Source: Pseudomonas syringae (lineage in GTDB: Bacteria > Pseudomonadota > Gammaproteobacteria > Pseudomonadales > Pseudomonadaceae). Taken from it: a stretch of DNA of 64,000 nucleotides. The notes under the pieces were generated by a model, which worked only from the letters and a program-made list of their open reading frames with translations, was not told where the DNA came from and searched no databases. The translations under genes and the position numbers were made by a program. Position 1 is the stretch's first letter. Every line of letters starts with the position of its first letter. Positions 59,555-64,000 of this stretch are shown piece by piece. The stretch spans positions 62,001 through 126,000 of the forward strand of contig NZ_WKEQ01000010.1 of the NCBI RefSeq assembly GCF_021605415.1. The letters are read 5' to 3'.

Positions 59555-60775
59555 TTAAGCCGCATCGCGCTTGGCGTCGTTGCGGTAAGCCGCCACCGCC
59601 GCGATCAAGGCTTGAAGAATCTCCGCGCTCTCGCCAATCACCGAGAGGTCGGCGCGTTTGATCATGTCGCAGCCCGGGTCGAGGTTGATCGCCACGACTT
59701 TGTCGCAGGCACCGATGCCTTGCAGGTGCTGAATCGCCCCGGAAATCCCCACCGCCACATACACCCGAGCCGTGACCCAGGTGCCGGACGCGCCGACCTG
59801 ACGATCCCGCGCCATGTGTCCGTCGTCCACCGCTACCCTTGAGGCGCCTTCGGTGGCGCCTAACGCAGCGGCAGTCTGATGGAACAAATCCCAATCCTTG
59901 ACGCCGTTGCCGCCGGAGAAAATAAACTCCGCTTCGGCCATCGGAATCGCCGCCGGATCCACCGCCACCGCGCCCAGATCTTCAATCCGCGACAGGCTGC
60001 GTGCCACGCTTGTGGATAACTCCACCGGCAACGCTTCGTGACGGGTTTCGCTGACCGGCTCGGCGCATTCGGCAGAGGCCAGAATCAAGCGCCCGACCGG
60101 CCGCGCCAGATCCTGTAACCCGGCGCCGGCACGACCGATGCATTGCTCATCCTTGACCTGCCAGACCCGCGTGGCCGGACGTTCGCCCAGTGCAGCGGCA
60201 AAGCGCCGACCAAGTTCGCCGCCACCGGTGCGGCTGTCTGGCAGCAGCCAATGACGCGGACTGTACTGGTTATCCACAGCCCGCAAGCCCTGCACCCGCT
60301 GTTCCGGTGCATAACCGCTGAACGCGTCGCCTTCGAGCACCAGCAGGCGATCAACCCCAGCGGTGGCGAAGGCATTTTCTTTGTGTTCGCCGAAGACCAC
60401 CGCCAGCACCGCACCATCCTTACCGGCGAGTTGATGCGCCAGCCCGAGCAAGTCGCGGTCATGGCTGCTCAAGCGGCCGCCAACCATGTCCGGCACCACG
60501 TTGATGTAAAACGTTGGTTCAGGCACTTGATGCAACGGCAACTGCACTTCAACCGCCGCCGAGCGTTTGACCGCCCCGCCCTGTTGAGCGCCGCTGCGGT
60601 CGATGCGCTTGATGCCGTTGGGGCCAATGAAACCCATGCCGTGCAGGTTCTTGCGGATGACGCCGTTCGGCCCCATCCAGCTGTGTTGCGCCGGTTGCAT
60701 CGCCGCGTGCAGCGGGTGCAAGCGGTTACGGGCGATCCATTCGGCGCGCGGGTCGCGGCGGATAATGTCGCTCAT
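59555..60775 (-). CDS. Electron transfer flavoprotein alpha-type subunit (dimethylglycine pathway)
   Basis: 406 residues. The C-terminal FAD domain is clear: RVYVAVGISGAIQHLQGIGA and KVVAINLDPGCDMIKRADLS. An N-terminal extension of about 80 residues (RRDPRAEWIARNRLHPLHAA and NGVIRKNLHGMGFIGPNGIK) is absent from housekeeping EtfA and is typical of the DgcAB-linked type. The ATG overlaps the dgcB stop by one base. Two DnaA-box sequences, 60011-60019 (inverted) and 60270-60278, lie in its coding region. Confidence 0.87.
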   Translation of the reverse strand: MSDIIRRDPRAEWIARNRLHPLHAAMQPAQHSWMGPNGVIRKNLHGMGFIGPNGIKRIDRSGAQQGGAVKRSAAVEVQLPLHQVPEPTFYINVVPDMVGGRLSSHDRDLLGLAHQLAGKDGAVLAVVFGEHKENAFATAGVDRLLVLEGDAFSGYAPEQRVQGLRAVDNQYSPRHWLLPDSRTGGGELGRRFAAALGERPATRVWQVKDEQCIGRAGAGLQDLARPVGRLILASAECAEPVSETRHEALPVELSTSVARSLSRIEDLGAVAVDPAAIPMAEAEFIFSGGNGVKDWDLFHQTAAALGATEGASRVAVDDGHMARDRQVGASGTWVTARVYVAVGISGAIQHLQGIGACDKVVAINLDPGCDMIKRADLSVIGESAEILQALIAAVAAYRNDAKRDAA

Positions 60776-62727
60776 CAGTGCACCTCCGCAGGTTCTTCAC
60801 GTTTGGCCGGGGCGTTGGGTTTGCTCGGCGCTTCGTCTTCCAGCAGCGCGTCGGCCACCAACTCGGCGATGTCTTTGATGAGGGGACGCGGTTCGACCAC
60901 GCCTTCGAGCATCGCCGTACACTGTGGACAACCCACGGCCACCAGTTCGGCGCCGGTCTCGCGGATGTCTTCCATGCGCATGTCGGGAATCCGTTGCTTG
61001 CCCGGAATGTCGGTGATCGGCGCACCGCCACCGCCGCCGCAGCAGCGCGATCGGAAACCGGAACGCTGCATCTCTTTGACCTCGATGCCCAGCGCGCGCA
61101 GCACTTCACGCGGCGCCTCGTACTCGCCGTTGTAGCGACCGAGGTAGCACGGGTCGTGATAGGTCACGCTGTTGCCTTTGTGCTGGCCAAGATTCAGTGC
61201 GCCAGCCTGGATGATTTCCGCCATGTAAGTGCTGTGGTGCTGCACCAGGTAATGGCCGTCGAACGCGCCGTACTCGTTTTTCAGCACATGAAAGCTGTGC
61301 GGGTCGCAGGTGACGATGCGGTTGAAGCGGTATTTGGCCAGGGTCTGGATGTTGCGTTTGGCGAGCAACTGGAACGTCGCTTCATCACCCAGACGCCGGG
61401 CCACATCGCCACTGTCGCGCTCTTCGAGACCGAGGACGGCGAAGTCGATGTTCGCCGCTTTCAGCACTTTGACGAACGCGCGCAGGGTGCGCTGGTTGCG
61501 CATGTCGAAGGCACCGTCGCCGACCCAGAACAGCACGTCGGTGGATTTCTTTTCACTGAGCAGATTGAGGTTCAGATCCGCTGCCCAGTTCATCCGTCCG
61601 CCCGGGGCAAAACCGCCGGGGTTGTCGGTGGCAATGAGGTTTTCCAGGACTTCGGCGCCCTTGTTCGGGGTCGCGCCTTTTTCCAGCGTCAGGTGCCGGC
61701 GCATGTCGACGATGGCATCGACGTGCTCGATCATCATCGGGCATTCCTCGACGCAAGCGCGGCAGGTGGTGCACGACCACAGGGTTTCGGCATCGACCAG
61801 ACCGTTGACGATCGGTTGGTGCGGGTTGCCGCCATGTTCGCCCACAGGCTTGCCGGGATAAGGGCTGCCGGCGAACTTGGCATCAGTGCCCCCGGCGAGA
61901 CCAACGACCATGTCCTGAATCAGCTTTTTCGGATTCAGCGGCTGGCCGGCGGCAAAGGCCGGGCACGCCGCTTCGCACTTGCCGCACTGCACGCAGGCGT
62001 CAAAACCAAGCAACTGGTTCCAGGTGAAATCCTTGGGTTTTTCCACACCCAGCGGCGCGGACGGGTCGTTGAGATCCAGCGGCTTCAAACCGGTGGAACG
62101 GCCGCCACCAAAGCGTTCGGCGCGACGGTGCCAGGCCAGGTGCAAAGCGCCCGCAAAAGCGTGCTTCATCGGCCCGCCCCAGGTCATGCCGAAGAACAAT
62201 TCCGACACACCCCACAACACACCGACGCCGAGAATCGCCGCGACCACCCAACCACCGAAGTTTTCCGGAAGAATACCGGCCACCGGCAGCGTCACAAGGA
62301 AGAAAGACGCCGAGAACGCCAGCAGGCTTTTCGGCAGGCGCATCCACGGGCCTTTCGACAGCCGCGACGGCGGATTGCGCCGGCGCAGGTACATGAAGAT
62401 CGCACCGACAAACATCACCGCCGACATCAACAGCAGCGCATAGCCGAGGATGCGGTTATGCAGGCCGAAACCGTGCACCAGAATCGCCAGCACAATCGAG
62501 GCCACCGCCCCGCCCGCCGTCGCGACGTGGGAGTTGGCGATGTATTTGTCGCGGCCCACCACATGGTGCAAGTCGACCATGTAGCGCTTGGGCATGGCGA
62601 ACAAGCCGCCGATCAGATCGACCTTCGAGGCCCGACCCCGACGCCACATGGCCACCCGCCGCAACGCACCCAACACCGCGAGGCCCAGGGCAACGAACAA
62701 CAGGATTGGAAGAAGGGTGTTCAACAT
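60775..62727 (-). CDS. dgcB: DgcB, dimethylglycine demethylase iron-sulfur/membrane subunit
   Basis: 650 residues. Several N-terminal membrane helices (about 5-160, with LNTLLPILLFVALGLAVLGA) suggest inner-membrane attachment. Two [4Fe-4S] motifs follow, CVQCGKCEAACPAF and CTTCRACVEECP. The CCG-type domain has YHDPCYLGRYNG, SRCCGGGGGAP and GCPQCTAML, as in heterodisulfide-reductase-like proteins. It relays electrons from DgcA. The start at 62727 (MLNTLL) has GGGAG about 8 bases before it. Confidence 0.92.
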   Translation of the reverse strand: MLNTLLPILLFVALGLAVLGALRRVAMWRRGRASKVDLIGGLFAMPKRYMVDLHHVVGRDKYIANSHVATAGGAVASIVLAILVHGFGLHNRILGYALLLMSAVMFVGAIFMYLRRRNPPSRLSKGPWMRLPKSLLAFSASFFLVTLPVAGILPENFGGWVVAAILGVGVLWGVSELFFGMTWGGPMKHAFAGALHLAWHRRAERFGGGRSTGLKPLDLNDPSAPLGVEKPKDFTWNQLLGFDACVQCGKCEAACPAFAAGQPLNPKKLIQDMVVGLAGGTDAKFAGSPYPGKPVGEHGGNPHQPIVNGLVDAETLWSCTTCRACVEECPMMIEHVDAIVDMRRHLTLEKGATPNKGAEVLENLIATDNPGGFAPGGRMNWAADLNLNLLSEKKSTDVLFWVGDGAFDMRNQRTLRAFVKVLKAANIDFAVLGLEERDSGDVARRLGDEATFQLLAKRNIQTLAKYRFNRIVTCDPHSFHVLKNEYGAFDGHYLVQHHSTYMAEIIQAGALNLGQHKGNSVTYHDPCYLGRYNGEYEAPREVLRALGIEVKEMQRSGFRSRCCGGGGGAPITDIPGKQRIPDMRMEDIRETGAELVAVGCPQCTAMLEGVVEPRPLIKDIAELVADALLEDEAPSKPNAPAKREEPAEVH

Positions 62728-62782
62728 AGGTGTTGCTCCCAAAGACCGCAGGGTCTTGCAGGTCGAGTTGCCTTACTCGGTC

Positions 62783-62877
62783 ACTGTGGGAGCGAGCTTG
62801 CTCGCGAAGGCGGACTGACATTCAACATCGATGTCGACTGATCCACCGCTTTCGCGAGCAAGCTCGCTCCCACAGGG
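62783..62877. repeat. REP pair between dgcA and dgcB
   Basis: TGTGGGAGCGAGCTTGCTCG (from 62785) faces TTCGCGAGCAAGCTCGCTCC (from 62851). It sits inside the dgcAB-etf gene row. Confidence 0.85.
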
Positions 62878-62891
62878 TTGTGTGCAAGCCT

Positions 62892-64000
62892 TTAGAAGTC
62901 TTTACACAGTCTGAGTGCGTCATAGATCGCGGCGTGCGTATTACGCTGCGCCACGCAGTCGCCGATGCGGAATAGCAAATAGCCGTCGCCCGCCTCGCTC
63001 AACGATGGCTGCGGCTTGATCGCGAACAGGGCTTCGACGTCGATCTGGCCCTTGTTGCGCGAACCTTCCTTCAGCGCGTAGTAGATTTCTTCGTCCGGAC
63101 GCACGCCGTTTTCCACCACCACTTGATCGACCACCCGCTCCTCTTTGGCACCGGTGTATTCGTTTTCCAGCACCGCCACCAGTTTGTCGCCTTCGCGGTA
63201 AACCTTCTCCAGCATCATGTCGCCGGTCATGATCACTTCTTTCGGGTACATGCTGCGGTAGTAGGTCGGGAACGACGTACCGCCAATGGCCACGCCCGGT
63301 TTGATGTCGTCGGTGACGATCTCGACCTGGCTGCCTTTGTCGGCGAGAAAGTCGGCGACCGACATCCCGGTGAACTCGCAAATGGTGTCGTAGACCAGCA
63401 CGTTCTTGCCCGGCGCCACCTTGCCGTCGAGCACGTCCCAACTGCTGACGACCAAGCCTTCATCGGCGCCCCAGTGTTCGTTCTGCTCCAGATACGGATG
63501 ACCGCCAACCGCGAGCACGACCACGTCCGGGCGCAAGTCCATGATGGTGTCGGCGTCCGCCGCGGTGCCCAGGCGCAAATCGACTTTCAGCCGCGCCAGT
63601 TCCAGCTGGAACCAGCGTGTGATGCCGGCGATCTGGTCACGTTGCGGCGCTTTCGACGCGGTGGTGATCTGCCCGCCGATGAATTCCTTCTTTTCGAACA
63701 GGGTCACGTCGTGCCCACGTTCAGCCGCCACCCGTGCCGCTTCCATCCCGGCAGGGCCGGCACCGACGACCACCACCTTGCGTTTCGGCCCGGTGGATTT
63801 CTCGATAATGTGCGGCACGCCCATGTATTCACGGGAAGTCGCGGCGTTCTGGATGCACAACACGTCGAGGCCTTGATACTGGCGGTCGATGCAATAGTTG
63901 GCGCCGACGCACTGCTTGATCTGGTCGATCTGACCCATCTTGATCTTGGCGATCAGGTGCGGGTCGGCGATGTGCGCGCGGGTCATGCCGACCATGTCAA
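62892..64000 (-). CDS. dgcA: DgcA, dimethylglycine demethylase (C-terminal part; runs off the window)
   Basis: At least 367 residues of an old-yellow-enzyme-type oxidoreductase; the N-terminal TIM barrel lies mostly beyond base 64000. The visible part has GMTRAHIADPHLIAKIKMGQ, the [4Fe-4S] Cys segment CVGANYCIDRQYQGLDVLC, and a dinucleotide fold VVVVGAGPAGMEAARVAAER and GHDVTLFEK. It ends LRLCKDF with its stop at 62892-62894. It oxidises dimethylglycine to sarcosine and passes electrons to DgcB and the flavoprotein pair. Confidence 0.92.
   Translation of the reverse strand, partial: DMVGMTRAHIADPHLIAKIKMGQIDQIKQCVGANYCIDRQYQGLDVLCIQNAATSREYMGVPHIIEKSTGPKRKVVVVGAGPAGMEAARVAAERGHDVTLFEKKEFIGGQITTASKAPQRDQIAGITRWFQLELARLKVDLRLGTAADADTIMDLRPDVVVLAVGGHPYLEQNEHWGADEGLVVSSWDVLDGKVAPGKNVLVYDTICEFTGMSVADFLADKGSQVEIVTDDIKPGVAIGGTSFPTYYRSMYPKEVIMTGDMMLEKVYREGDKLVAVLENEYTGAKEERVVDQVVVENGVRPDEEIYYALKEGSRNKGQIDVEALFAIKPQPSLSEAGDGYLLFRIGDCVAQRNTHAAIYDALRLCKDF

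Overview
The window is a chromosomal segment of a fluorescent-group Pseudomonas (P. fluorescens/P. putida lineage). The evidence is gene order and protein content: the pqq operon, a bioBFHCD operon, three acyl-CoA dehydrogenases in a row, glcB, and a glyA-soxBDAG-purU-fdhA cluster next to gbcAB and dgcAB-etf genes. The GC-rich coding style and several families of pseudomonad REP palindromes agree. No rRNA, tRNA, CRISPR, prophage or integrative element was seen.

Layout. 1-8.0 kb: the end of a nitrilase-family gene, then pqqF, pqqA (24 codons), pqqB, pqqC, pqqD, pqqE and pqqM, making and processing the PQQ cofactor. 8.0-11.1 kb: a Pmp3-type membrane peptide, a broken antitoxin-like gene, a class III aminotransferase and a divergent LysR regulator. 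11.3-18.7 kb: three ~600-residue acyl-CoA dehydrogenases with a membrane diguanylate cyclase between the second and third. 18.9-24.0 kb: a small flagellar-like protein and the biotin operon (bioB-bioF-bioH-bioC-bioD), divergent from comF. 24.9-31 kb: a ModE-type regulator, a Tat-exported PhoX phosphatase, the SrkA kinase, a RarD permease and a GcvR-like ACT protein. 31.3-42.1 kb: glcB, a lone receiver domain, a cNMP/CBS/nucleotidyltransferase protein coupled to a DnaQ-type exonuclease, a PepSY membrane protein pair, a glutathione transferase, a retropepsin-like protease, an acyltransferase, a DUF2780 protein and a small secreted protein. 42.2-63.9 kb: C1 and methylated-amine catabolism, interrupted by traX, ltaE and a REP/RAYT island.

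The last third works as one route. GbcAB demethylates glycine betaine to dimethylglycine. DgcAB, with a dedicated electron-transfer flavoprotein pair, gives sarcosine. SoxBDAG gives glycine plus a C1 unit. GlyA makes serine, while PurU and FdhA handle formyl-THF and formaldehyde. LtaE adds threonine/glycine interconversion.

The most notable non-coding signals are: (1) four 45-bp repeats, each with a perfect DnaA box TTATCCACA, in a 700-bp gene-free stretch between gbcA and an acetyltransferase gene, with a related copy 28 kb away after rarD; (2) a 24-bp perfect LuxR-type (las/rhl-like) palindrome before a small secreted protein; (3) a CRP/Vfr-type site before the diguanylate cyclase; (4) overlapping PsrA-like boxes before the third acyl-CoA dehydrogenase; (5) a BirA-like operator on the bioB promoter; and (6) a REP-associated transposase surrounded by its likely cognate repeats. 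All assignments were read by eye from the sequence and from family knowledge. No database search was run.
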